Source of the DNA: Paludisphaera rhizosphaerae
Lineage (GTDB): Bacteria > Planctomycetota > Planctomycetia > Isosphaerales > Isosphaeraceae
Length of the DNA: 64,000 nucleotides
NCBI RefSeq assembly: GCF_011065895.1
Contig: NZ_JAALCR010000004.1
Location: 62,001 to 126,000, forward strand
Direction: 5' to 3'
Shown here: positions 43,701 through 51,193 of the stretch, piece by piece
Position numbering within the stretch: position 1 is the stretch's first letter
Layout: every line of letters starts with the position of its first letter
Translations under genes and position numbers: made by a program
Notes under the pieces: generated by a model
The model's input: only the letters and a program-made list of their open reading frames with translations
What the model was told of the DNA's origin: nothing
The model's database searches: none

Positions 43701-44134
43701 CGAGCAACCTGGACAAGTATTCCTCGCCCGATCTTGGCTGGCCCGCCGCTCTGGCATGGACTCGGGACGGGCGAACGATCGCCGTCGGTTACAGGCCGGG
43801 CTCGATCGTCGTCTGTGATCGAGACGCTCCACACGCCGCGCCGGTGATCCTCAACGCGACCCCCCAGATCCGTTCCCTGGATTTTTCCCCCGACGGCCGG
43901 CTGCTGGCCTGCGCTCTGCAAAACGGCTCCACGATGCTCATGGACGTCGCCACGGGCCGTCCCATCCTGACCCTGCCCGGATCGGCTCGGCACCCCTCGG
44001 AATCAACCAGGGTTCGATTCTCCCCCGACGGTTCCTCCCTGTTACGCCTGAATTACGACCCCCAGACTCCCGTTCTCGTCGCCTGGCCGAGCGGGTCGAC
44101 GGCGGAAAGCGCGATTCGACGGTTGCCGAAATGA
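40757..44134 (+). CDS. Ser/Thr protein kinase with transmembrane helix and WD40 repeats
   Basis: GTG 40757 overlaps the sigma factor stop (GTGA). The 1125-residue protein has an N-terminal helical segment (1-80), then a kinase domain: GRGGMGIV glycine loop (93-100), Lys in VAVKIL (K115), HRDVKPSN (Asp 259) and DFG (277-279). A Pro/Ser/Thr-rich insert of about 50 residues (about 180-230) lies between lobe landmarks. One transmembrane helix is near 423-446. The remaining 650 residues are WD40 blades with repeated FSPDGR and IRLWD motifs. It is expected to sense a signal outside and phosphorylate cytoplasmic targets, probably including the coupled sigma factor. Confidence 0.94.
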   Translation: MTHAADDGSRTNLDNAAAQADSELAHALEAYFTALEGGHPVDAESLAADHPDVADRLRACIQILDAVDATRRHVDDAPAGTRLGDFVLLKLIGRGGMGIVFEADQVSLRRRVAVKILPSAAALDRLRLRRFQVEAQAAARLHHTNIVPVFSVGCEQGVHYYAMQFINGRTLADWLREARGRPRDPQAMTRDPIASDLPITDPATTESSAPSPGSIAPPETPTASAVPRGPSHLRRVAEWGVQAADALEHAHRHGVIHRDVKPSNMMVDAEGVLWITDFGLARLTGDPSLTLAGDLLGTLRYMSPEQSVGDSSHLDGRTDVYSLGATLYELLTLHPVHEGADRDALLAAIAKGEPRRLRSWNRTIPRDLETIVLNALGRERDSRYANAGEMAADLRRFLDGRPILARRPSLLTRAERWARRHKPLAASLVFSLALAVVGGSALLLLASHNHHLARSNRRATYVRDVYQAGEYVRRNDLAEATAVLSRHIPRHGDEDDRGFAWYYLWRLCNTRPKRLEGHKGDVYHVEYSPNGRTFATAGQDGTIRLWDAETHVLLRTFRGHDGDVDWVAFSPNGEQLASCGNDGVVRLWNAADASIAPRLLSEPGREIVAVVFTPDGRSVIWGGVAGVVVSYDLNAGVSRELSSTSGQRINAMAVSPDGRWLGVCFDGKPGFLKIDLADGAARPDPGAQFVNCVAFSADGRSIATGNKGGKLRIERGDKVVSLSPEFDQAIEAVAFSSDGRLLATSGGPGIIVLRDLETHLVLRTYRSWVGRHWSLAFEPGGNRLIACGDHDSVEIWDLDCVQDRQTWRAALGPTPDSIPSWSPQSMTAARSESGETRFFTWSFDESKFVSNHAVKATDVGGVVVSPDRTMAALKVPNDQPPIRLVKLDGSPPPPPLQFKPEPDRGGKFELHGMTFSPDSTRVAISYNLNGKEWAGVWTIADGLPIASSPRVSILGATPEFSPNGESLAMASPLALWIWDLKTSNLDKYSSPDLGWPAALAWTRDGRTIAVGYRPGSIVVCDRDAPHAAPVILNATPQIRSLDFSPDGRLLACALQNGSTMLMDVATGRPILTLPGSARHPSESTRVRFSPDGSSLLRLNYDPQTPVLVAWPSGSTAESAIRRLPK

Positions 44135-44711
44135 GCCAGGCGGCGGACCGTCGCGTCGGAGGTCGGGTCGCGGAAGCCGATCCTTCCAGCGGAATGAAAA
44201 CCTCAATCGCTTTCTCAAAACCGCCTCCCAAGGAACATATTTGAGTTAGAGACCGTGACGCCTTCAACGCTCTTTGGCAATGCAAACATGTCGAATGCTC
44301 CTTGTGGAGCGAAGCGAAAAGCGCGCGAACGAACCCACGGGATTCGCCCGCAAGCTAATCTCGTTCAACGACTTAAGCCCAACACTCGGACTGGCTCCGT
44401 TTGTCGTCGAACCCAATCGACGACGCGTCAGCCCCGGGGTCGTGTTCGGAGTGTCGACTGCGTCGTGGGAACGAACGGCCGTCGCGGACTGATCGCGACG
44501 ATCCGCCGGATCCTCAAGAACGTTCCATGAAGCCTGTCCGCAGGAGGCTTTTGGTCGTCCAGGCTTCGGAACGAGTCGATGGATTCGCCGAGGAGTTCGG
44601 AGAGGTCGGTACGCCGTCCTGACGGCGAGCAACGGCCTTGACGCGACTCGCGATCGTTCCGGTGGCATCAATCGCGAGGATCGCCCGGCCCTCACTTTCG
44701 AGGGGTGCCTG
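44135..44711. other. Intergenic region, 577 bp, with a shared repeat fragment
   Basis: No coding frame is supported. GCGAAAAGCGCGCGAACGAA at 44314-44333 belongs to a 23-bp stretch (to 44336) identical to 32992-33014. GAGGGG at the 3' end is the ribosome-binding site of the next gene. Confidence 0.45.
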
Positions 44712-46304
44712 ATGGGTGAGGGTTTGGACCAGACGGGCCGAGGTCGAATCGAACGTTCGTCGCGGCGGGCTTTGACGGCCGCCGTGGTGTTCCTGCTCGT
44801 CTGGAACGTCTTCCAGGGGTGGCGGGCGACGCTCCCCATGAAGGCTGGGCACGACGCCTTCATCAGCCGGCAGATCGGCAGGACGGCCCTCAACCACTAC
44901 CTGCTGGGACCAGGGACGACGCGACTCGCCAACGTCACAGCGATTCGGCGGGACGGCGGGCTGATCTTGCATCGGTCTTACGGACCGGCCGCGTCGTGGG
45001 TCGTCGCCCTGGGGATGGCCGCGGGACTGCCCTACGATGGAGCCGTCAGGCTCCCCGTTCTGGTCTCGATGAACTTCTTCCTCATCGGGGTCGGCCTGCT
45101 CGCGAGGAGGCTGGCGGGCGACCGGGCGGGGCTCGCCGCGATGGTGGTCGCCGGGCTGACGCCGGTTGTCCTGTTCCGCTATTCGCTTCTCTGCGTGTTC
45201 GAGAACCTGGGCCTGGGGCCGTTCATGCTGGCTCTGGGGATTGGGCTCGATACCAGGTCGCGATGGCGGACGGTGACGGTGGGGGCGGCGGGCACGCTCG
45301 CGGTGATGTTCTCGTGGATCTTCCTCGGCGTGCTGGCTCCCTGGCTAGGCTGGCGGACGATCCGCGGCCGGCGGTTCGACCTCCTGGCTGCGACGCTGGC
45401 GGTGACGACCATCCCCTTCATCGTCTACCTGGGGACGCTCCAGGCGGCCACGGGAGACGCGCTCGGGGATGTGCGACAGTTCGTGCACCACATCGGCGAA
45501 CGCTCCTCCTGGTCGACCCTGAAACAGAACGACACAACCGTCCTCACGCCATGGTCCATGGCCTGCCTGAACGGCGTGCGGCTGGTCCGCAATGTCGGAC
45601 GGATTCCTCTGGCGGCAGCTTTGCTCTCAGCGGCGGTCCTGGTCCGCAGGCGGCGATTCAAGGCTCTCGCCTGGTGTCTAGGCCTGCTGGTGCTCGCCCT
45701 GCCGCTGAACTTCGCCCCCAACCTCGCCTTCCTGCACGACTTCTTCGTCCTGCTTTACGTCCCCTCATTCGCCCTGGCGGCGGGAATGGCCGTCGAGCCG
45801 ATCGCGGCGCGGCTTTCGGCTCGGGCTGCCGTTGGAATCCTCGCGGCCGTCCTGGCGGCGTTCGTGATCGTGGATCTGACGCCCGCGGCGCGGATCCTCC
45901 GATCGTCGAGCGAGGACCGGCGTCAGGACGCGATCGCTCGGGAGTTGGGTCGAACCATCGGACCGGACGACCTCATCGTCGCCGATCCCTCGGTCTGCTC
46001 GTTCGCCCCCGACCGTTTCTCACCGGTGAACGACTCCCGCGAGCAGCCCCCCCTCCCCTTCTACGCAGGTCGGATCTGCCAGACCGTCCTCGTAGCGCAG
46101 ACTCCGGACGACGCCGTCCGCCTGGCTGAAAGCCCGGAGCTTGGAGCCGGCCGCGAGGTCTTCATCCTCAACTGCGGCAAGACCGCCTGGGACCTCCCGA
46201 GCGACTTCCGCGACTGCCGTCCCGAGTCTCCCATCGCCCGTTATCAGCTTTGGCGAGTCTCTGAACTCCAAACGGCCACGAACCGAGTTGGGACGGTCCG
46301 CTGA
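44712..46304 (+). CDS. Polytopic membrane protein, GT-C glycosyltransferase-like topology
   Basis: The 530-residue protein has one hydrophobic segment near 21-38 and about nine more between 95 and 400, followed by a soluble C-terminal domain of about 120 residues. The first extracytoplasmic loop contains GHDAFISRQIGRTALNHYL with acidic and His residues, as in GT-C enzymes that use lipid-linked sugars. I do not see a decisive family motif, so glycosyltransferase is an inference from topology. It is a single-gene unit, 12 bp from the convergent serine hydrolase stop. Confidence 0.65.
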   Translation: MGEGLDQTGRGRIERSSRRALTAAVVFLLVWNVFQGWRATLPMKAGHDAFISRQIGRTALNHYLLGPGTTRLANVTAIRRDGGLILHRSYGPAASWVVALGMAAGLPYDGAVRLPVLVSMNFFLIGVGLLARRLAGDRAGLAAMVVAGLTPVVLFRYSLLCVFENLGLGPFMLALGIGLDTRSRWRTVTVGAAGTLAVMFSWIFLGVLAPWLGWRTIRGRRFDLLAATLAVTTIPFIVYLGTLQAATGDALGDVRQFVHHIGERSSWSTLKQNDTTVLTPWSMACLNGVRLVRNVGRIPLAAALLSAAVLVRRRRFKALAWCLGLLVLALPLNFAPNLAFLHDFFVLLYVPSFALAAGMAVEPIAARLSARAAVGILAAVLAAFVIVDLTPAARILRSSSEDRRQDAIARELGRTIGPDDLIVADPSVCSFAPDRFSPVNDSREQPPLPFYAGRICQTVLVAQTPDDAVRLAESPELGAGREVFILNCGKTAWDLPSDFRDCRPESPIARYQLWRVSELQTATNRVGTVR

Positions 46305-46316
46305 GGCTCGGCGGAC

Positions 46317-47468
46317 TCACTTCGGGAAAACCTGGGCGGCCGTCTTGAGGAACAGGTCGCGAGCCGCCCATTGATCGCCACTGGTGCACTGGACCATGAA
46401 AACGGCCACCATGCCGGTCTTGGGATCGACCGACAGGTCCGTTCCATAAGCCCCGTCGTGGCCGAACATGCCGTTGCGAAGGTGATAACCCAGGCTGTAG
46501 TTCACCTTGGTCGTCCCCGTCTGTTCCTTCCGCAGTTCGTTCATCGCCTCGTGCGAGAGGTATCGCCGGCCGTCGAGTTCGCCGTCGTTGGCGAGCATCA
46601 GGCCGTATCGGAGGATGTCGTGCGTCGTGGAGAAGAGGCCGCCGCCGGCCTCGGGATAGCGATGCTCCCGATCGCTCAACGGTTTCGTCAGAAAGCCGAT
46701 GCCGCCGCGAGCGTAGCCCGTTTTATCCTTGCTCGGGCCGTAGGCGCCCACGAGCCTGGCGACCTGCTGCTCGCTCGGCCAGAAGGTCGTCTCCGACATG
46801 CCCAGCGGATCGAAGAAGCGAGCTTGCAGGAATTGCTCATAGGGCATGCCGCCGACGATCTCGACAATGCGTGCGGCGATATTCATGCCTTGATTGCCGT
46901 AGGCGTACTTGTCGCCGGGCTGCCACTGGAGCGGCCCTGTGACGGAACTCAGAGCCCTCGCCTGCAAGGGAGTCCGGTCCGACCCGATCGCCTGTTGAAG
47001 CTCTGACATCCCCGTGAGGCCGCTCGTGTGGCTGAGGATGTGCCGGATGGTTACCGGGCGCACCGGCGGTTTCAGGAGGACGTGGGAGGGGTCTTTCTCC
47101 TCGACGACCATCCACCTGCCGAGTTGCGGGATGAACTTGCTGACCGGGTCGTCCAGGCTGACCTTGCCTTCGTCCACGAGCATCATGATGGACGCCCCGG
47201 CGAACATCTTCGTCATTGAGGCGACCCAGAAGACGTCGTCCTCACGGATCGGCCGCTTCGCCTCCACATCGGAGTAACCCATCAGATTCCGATAATGGAT
47301 TCTTCCCGTCCTGTCCGCGACGACCCCGATGGCTCCCGCCAGCTTGTACTGGTCGAAGTACGGCTGCAGGGCCGCCGCAATCTCAGGACTGGCGGGAGGC
47401 TCGCCGTCGGCGGCGGCTGCTGCGAACATCGTCACGCCCAGAGCGAAGGCGACGAGGCTGGCATTCAT
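46317..47468 (-). CDS. Exported serine hydrolase, class C beta-lactamase/esterase family
   Basis: ATG 47468 starts a 383-residue protein with a signal peptide (to about residue 20). Catalytic motifs are SMTK (Ser84, Lys87) and YGN (Tyr190), with a C-terminal HDGAYGTD in place of the KTG-type motif. The family includes D-aminopeptidases, esterases and penicillin-binding-protein-like enzymes; the change from KTG to HDG argues against true beta-lactamase activity. The start codon lies 32 bp after the redoxin gene's stop, suggesting co-transcription. Confidence 0.87.
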   Translation of the reverse strand: MNASLVAFALGVTMFAAAAADGEPPASPEIAAALQPYFDQYKLAGAIGVVADRTGRIHYRNLMGYSDVEAKRPIREDDVFWVASMTKMFAGASIMMLVDEGKVSLDDPVSKFIPQLGRWMVVEEKDPSHVLLKPPVRPVTIRHILSHTSGLTGMSELQQAIGSDRTPLQARALSSVTGPLQWQPGDKYAYGNQGMNIAARIVEIVGGMPYEQFLQARFFDPLGMSETTFWPSEQQVARLVGAYGPSKDKTGYARGGIGFLTKPLSDREHRYPEAGGGLFSTTHDILRYGLMLANDGELDGRRYLSHEAMNELRKEQTGTTKVNYSLGYHLRNGMFGHDGAYGTDLSVDPKTGMVAVFMVQCTSGDQWAARDLFLKTAAQVFPK

Positions 47469-47500
47469 ATCGAGGGCACCTTTGATGCGATCCCAGCGGC

Positions 47501-48622
47501 TCAGTACGTCCGACCGATCTTCTCGACGATGGCGCGCTTCAGCTCCAGGGGGTCGACGCCGCCGCTCTTGCGATAGACGACCTCGCCGCCGGGGGCGATG
47601 ACCAGAGTGTAGGGGACGGGGCCGGGCCACTTGGGGTCGAGCGCCTCGGCGAAGGCGTCGCGATCGGCCGAATCGAGGATGTAGTTGAGCGAGGAGACAT
47701 GCTTCTCCTTCAGCGTCGCCAGGGCTTCGGCCTTCTTCGCGGGGTCGTCCAGGCTGATGGTGATCAACTGGAACGGCCGCTTGCGGTACATCCGGTTCAT
47801 CGTCACGAACTCGGGAAGCTCCTGAACGCAGGGGCCGCACCAAGTCGCCCAGACGTTGACCACGGTGTACTTGTCGGTCTCGTTCTTGGCCAGTTTGGCG
47901 ACGCCCTGGAGCGAGATCGGCTCGATCGCGACGGGCTCGGCGTCCCACTTCTCCAGCGACTTCACGGCGTCGGCCTGCTTCTCCGCCCACTTGGTCGAGC
48001 AACCGAAGACGCGGGTCGTGGAACGCTCAACCGTCTTGCCTGCCAGGACGGCCTGCAGGGCGTCGAGCGCGTCGTGCGACTTGATCGCCTTCACCTCGCC
48101 GTCGTCGAACCGGCCCTGATAGCGGAGCTTCCGATCAGCGTCGAAGATGAAGACGTGAGGCGTGGCGAGCGCCCCGTAGGCCTTCGAGGTCGCCTGCGTG
48201 TCGCCGTCGTATAGGTAGGGGTAGGCATACTTATGATCGCGAGCCCGGATCTTCATGTCCTCGAGCGAATCGCCGAGGTCCGTGTAGCCCAGCTCGTCGA
48301 GCCGAACCGCCTTGGCGTCGTTGGGTGAAATAGCCACCAGCGCGACGCCCTTATCCTTGTAGTCGTCGTGAAGCTTGGCGAGGCGGGCCTCGTAGGCCTG
48401 GGCCGTCGGGCAGTGGTTGCACGTGAAGACGACCACGAGCGCCCTGGCCGAGCCGTAATCCTGCAGCGTGTGGTTCCGACCGTCGACGCCCGGCAGGTTG
48501 AAGTCCGGGGCGGGCGCGCCGATGTCGAGAGGTTTCAGGCCAGGCGGATCGGCGACAACGGCTCTCCCGGCGAATGACAGGGCGAGGAGCGCGAGGGCGA
48601 TCGAAGCAGGCGTCGTTCTCAT
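47501..48622 (-). CDS. Exported tandem redoxin: peroxiredoxin-like plus thioredoxin-like domains
   Basis: The 373-residue protein starts at ATG 48622 (GGGAG upstream), has a signal peptide and then two thioredoxin-fold domains. Domain one (about 33-200) is AhpC/TSA-like with a CNHC motif (C68, C71). Domain two (about 235-373) is TlpA/ResA-like with WCGPC (C262, C265). A conserved-looking Cys in RVFGCSTKW (about C208) lies in the linker. It is expected to carry out thiol-disulfide chemistry outside the cytoplasm, with the two centres possibly relaying electrons. Confidence 0.86.
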   Translation of the reverse strand: MRTTPASIALALLALSFAGRAVVADPPGLKPLDIGAPAPDFNLPGVDGRNHTLQDYGSARALVVVFTCNHCPTAQAYEARLAKLHDDYKDKGVALVAISPNDAKAVRLDELGYTDLGDSLEDMKIRARDHKYAYPYLYDGDTQATSKAYGALATPHVFIFDADRKLRYQGRFDDGEVKAIKSHDALDALQAVLAGKTVERSTTRVFGCSTKWAEKQADAVKSLEKWDAEPVAIEPISLQGVAKLAKNETDKYTVVNVWATWCGPCVQELPEFVTMNRMYRKRPFQLITISLDDPAKKAEALATLKEKHVSSLNYILDSADRDAFAEALDPKWPGPVPYTLVIAPGGEVVYRKSGGVDPLELKRAIVEKIGRTY

Positions 48623-48733
48623 GGCGGGTCGCTCCCAAGGCGTCGGTCGATTTCGCATCCGATGATTCTCGGTAGTCTGACCGAGCCGACTCGCGCTGGC
48701 AAGCCTCCGCGTCCCAGGGTCGACGCCCTCGAA

Positions 48734-49234
48734 TCAGGGGAACGGCCGAGGATACGGCACCGGAAACGGGTAGTTCCAGGGAATCGCGTACCATGTCGGG
48801 GGCGCGAACCGCACGGTCGACGGCTGTTCGATCGGCGCAAGGCGGCGTGTGAACGGCTCGCGGGCGACGACGTCCCGGACGGAAGGGGCGGCGTTCAGGA
48901 ACAGGCCCTCGGCCGCGGCGGCGGCGAGAAGCTCACGATGGATCACCGCCCCGACCTTGCGAGTATCCGTCGGCCCCTCCTCGTGCGAGAGATCGACGTC
49001 GCGGACCACAACCTCGTAGTGCGGAAAAGTCGAGCGCATCATGGCAATCCACTGGTCGACCGCCGGCGTGTAATCGCCCTTCCGAAGGTCGTACGACTGG
49101 TAGCGGAAGGTGGCGACAGGAGAGGCGCGATCGTACCAGGCGACGACCTTGAAGTCGACGTGGGGTTCCTCAGGCGCAGCGGCCGTGAAGGCCGCCGCCA
49201 GTAGGGTGAGGACCAGGTCGCGGGATCGGCTCAT
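48734..49234 (-). CDS. Exported hypothetical protein with aromatic/Pro-rich tail
   Basis: The 166-residue product starts at ATG 49234 with GGAG upstream and has a signal peptide (MSRSRDLVLTLLAAAFTAAA). The mature part includes VDFKVVAWYDRASPVATF and FPHYEVVVRDVDLSHEEG, an alternating pattern. It ends with PTWYAIPWNYPFPVPYPRP, an unusual Pro/aromatic tail. I do not recognise the family. It lies between the radical SAM gene and the redoxin gene, all on the minus strand. Confidence 0.6.
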   Translation of the reverse strand: MSRSRDLVLTLLAAAFTAAAPEEPHVDFKVVAWYDRASPVATFRYQSYDLRKGDYTPAVDQWIAMMRSTFPHYEVVVRDVDLSHEEGPTDTRKVGAVIHRELLAAAAAEGLFLNAAPSVRDVVAREPFTRRLAPIEQPSTVRFAPPTWYAIPWNYPFPVPYPRPFP

Positions 49235-49298
49235 GAACGGGGATCTCCATCGGGCCGGCGTCGACCCTCTACCCCATCGTAGCCGATCCCGAGATCGA

Positions 49299-50426
49299 TC
49301 AGGTACCGGGAGCGGTCTCAACCCGAGGAGTCGGATCGACGACGGGGCGGGCGAAGACCTTGAGGCCCCGCTTGATGGTGTGCAGCACCGGCTTGGTCGC
49401 GTAGCAGCCGTATGAGCATCCCCGAGTACAGGCGATCGTCTGGCTCCGGACCGCGCGGGCATGCTCGCCCGTCCAAATCTCACGAGCGGTTTGCCGTGTC
49501 AGATCGCCGATCGGCTCGAAGTAGTGGCAGTGCGACACAATGCCTTGCGGGTTGATCGAGAAGGCTCGCAACCCAATCCGGCAGACCTCCACCTCTGGAC
49601 TGGGCGGGCGTCGACGGAAGTGATCGGGCATGCTCAGCAGCTTATGATTCGAGGTCTCGATCGGCGCTCCAGCCTTCTGCATCTCGAGGAGTTCGCTCAC
49701 GATGCCCTCCAACTCGTCGCTGTCGTCCATCGTCGGCCAGAGTTCCCCCCGAGTCTCCTCAGTCCACTCGCGAACAGGCTCGAAGTCGATCGAGGTCGCC
49801 CCTTGAGCTGCGGCCCAATCGACCATTGCAGGAGCGGTTCGATAGTTGCGGGCGTTGAGGGTCGCCTTGATCCGGATCGGGAACGAACGGCGGCGCTCCT
49901 CGCGAAACTCCCGGAGGTTGTGGATACCGACTTCAATCGCCTCCAGCGATCCCGGGTGCCCTCGGAGCCGATCGTGCAGCTCAGCCGTCGGTCCGTCCAC
50001 GGAAATCGTGACGAGGATCGGCCCCGCCTTCACAAACCGATCAACCACACGACGATTGACGAACGCCGACCCGTTGGTCATGACCCCGAAATCGACCCCC
50101 AGGCGATCGCAATGCTCCAGGAGGTCCAGGAACCCACGCTTCACAAAGGGTTCCCCGCCCACGAACTGGACACGGTAACGACCGAGATACTCTCGAAGGC
50201 CGTCGAGTCCGGCCTTCCACTGTTCCACGGTCATCTCCGCCTCGGGCTGCATCCTCCAACACGCGCACTGCAGGCACTTGTAATTGCAGCGATTCGTGAC
50301 CGAAGCTCCGATCAGCGCCGGACGGGTGAGGTCGATCCCGGTCGACAGATAAAGGGCCTCCGGGAGGATCGTCGCCAGGTGCCTTCTCCCCATCCGCGCA
50401 AGCAGCGGAAGATCCTTGAGATTCAT
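49299..50426 (-). CDS. Radical SAM protein with C-terminal Cys-rich (SPASM/twitch-like) region
   Basis: The 375-residue protein has the radical SAM cluster motif CNYKCLQC (C47, C51, C54) in a partial barrel with FVGGEPFVKRGFLDL and ISVDGPTAELHDRLRG. C-terminal cysteines (EVCRIG, HCHYFE, CTRGCSYGC near 333-341) suggest an auxiliary Fe-S cluster. This architecture is used in peptide modification, heme/PQQ-like maturation and nucleotide-tailoring enzymes. No obvious substrate peptide gene is adjacent, so function is open. It is transcribed alone; the 290 bp upstream hold no gene. Confidence 0.83.
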   Translation of the reverse strand: MNLKDLPLLARMGRRHLATILPEALYLSTGIDLTRPALIGASVTNRCNYKCLQCACWRMQPEAEMTVEQWKAGLDGLREYLGRYRVQFVGGEPFVKRGFLDLLEHCDRLGVDFGVMTNGSAFVNRRVVDRFVKAGPILVTISVDGPTAELHDRLRGHPGSLEAIEVGIHNLREFREERRRSFPIRIKATLNARNYRTAPAMVDWAAAQGATSIDFEPVREWTEETRGELWPTMDDSDELEGIVSELLEMQKAGAPIETSNHKLLSMPDHFRRRPPSPEVEVCRIGLRAFSINPQGIVSHCHYFEPIGDLTRQTAREIWTGEHARAVRSQTIACTRGCSYGCYATKPVLHTIKRGLKVFARPVVDPTPRVETAPGT

Positions 50427-50719
50427 GGCCTGCCTGAGTGATCGAAGGTGGTTGAGTCAAGGATCGATGGACTGCCGCCGATCCTCAAACCCATGTTTCC
50501 ACGCACCATCGAAACTCGGCAAGCTGCATTCGTAGATGGCCATACTAAAGATCGTTGATTGATCAGGCGACCCCGCCTACGATGACCCGAAACGCCGACG
50601 CCAGGGCCGGCGGCACGCCAGTCGCAGCCTTGAAATGCCGCAGCGCGATCCGACGAGCGTTGCCGAAAAACAACGCCGTGTGAGAACCGTCCGTTTCGGA
50701 ATTCAGCGAGAGGAGACGA

Positions 50720-51103
50720 TCAGTAGTGACGTGGATTCTCGCCGAGGTCGATGATGCTGCACGCCTGGATCACGTCGAGTCCAAGGGCTTCGGCGTGCGC
50801 GACGAGTTCGGGCGACTCCGATCCGGGGTTGAGCCAGACCTCGCCAACGTCCGCCAGCTTGATCTGGTCGAGAACGCGGATGCCGACCTGGGGCGGAACA
50901 TAGAGCGAGACCCGGTCGAGCCGGCCGCCAGGGATCGAGGCCAGATCGGGATAGGCGCGAAGGCCCTCGACCTCGTCGAGCGTCGGGTTGACCGGAAAAA
51001 CCTCCCAGCCCTGGGCGACGAACGCGCGCACGGCCTTGTTGCCGAACTTTGAACGATCGCGACTGGCGCCGACGACGGCGATCCTGGGGCGGGGTTCGGA
51101 CAT
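50720..51103 (-). CDS. CoA-binding domain protein (YccU-like)
   Basis: The 127-residue protein is a single Rossmann-type CoA-binding domain: VVGASRDRSKFGNKAVRAF at the nucleotide-binding turn, then VFPVNPTLDEVEGLRAY and DEVWLNPG-like VGEVWLNPGSES. It matches the YccU family in length. The domain is homologous to the CoA-binding part of succinyl-CoA synthetase, but the standalone proteins have no assigned reaction. AGGAG precedes ATG 51103. It follows sppA after a terminator-like hairpin. Confidence 0.9.
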   Translation of the reverse strand: MSEPRPRIAVVGASRDRSKFGNKAVRAFVAQGWEVFPVNPTLDEVEGLRAYPDLASIPGGRLDRVSLYVPPQVGIRVLDQIKLADVGEVWLNPGSESPELVAHAEALGLDVIQACSIIDLGENPRHY

Positions 51104-51124
51104 CGAGAGGGCTCCTGAAAAGAG

Positions 51125-51165
51125 CGAGGCGGGCGAAGTCGGTGCGACCGTCTCCGCCCGCCTCG
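51125..51165 (-). terminator. Intrinsic terminator-like hairpin after sppA
   Basis: CGAGGCGGGCG (51125-51135) pairs with CGCCCGCCTCG (51155-51165), an 11-bp perfect stem. In the minus direction it is followed by CTCTTTTCAGG, a short U-run. Confidence 0.75.
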
Positions 51166-51193
51166 TGGGATTATACGCGGGTCGATCCCCAGT

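Noticed and set aside
46317-48002. 561-codon version of the serine hydrolase gene
   Set aside because: The extra N terminus overlaps the upstream redoxin gene in another frame; the signal peptide starts at ATG 47468.
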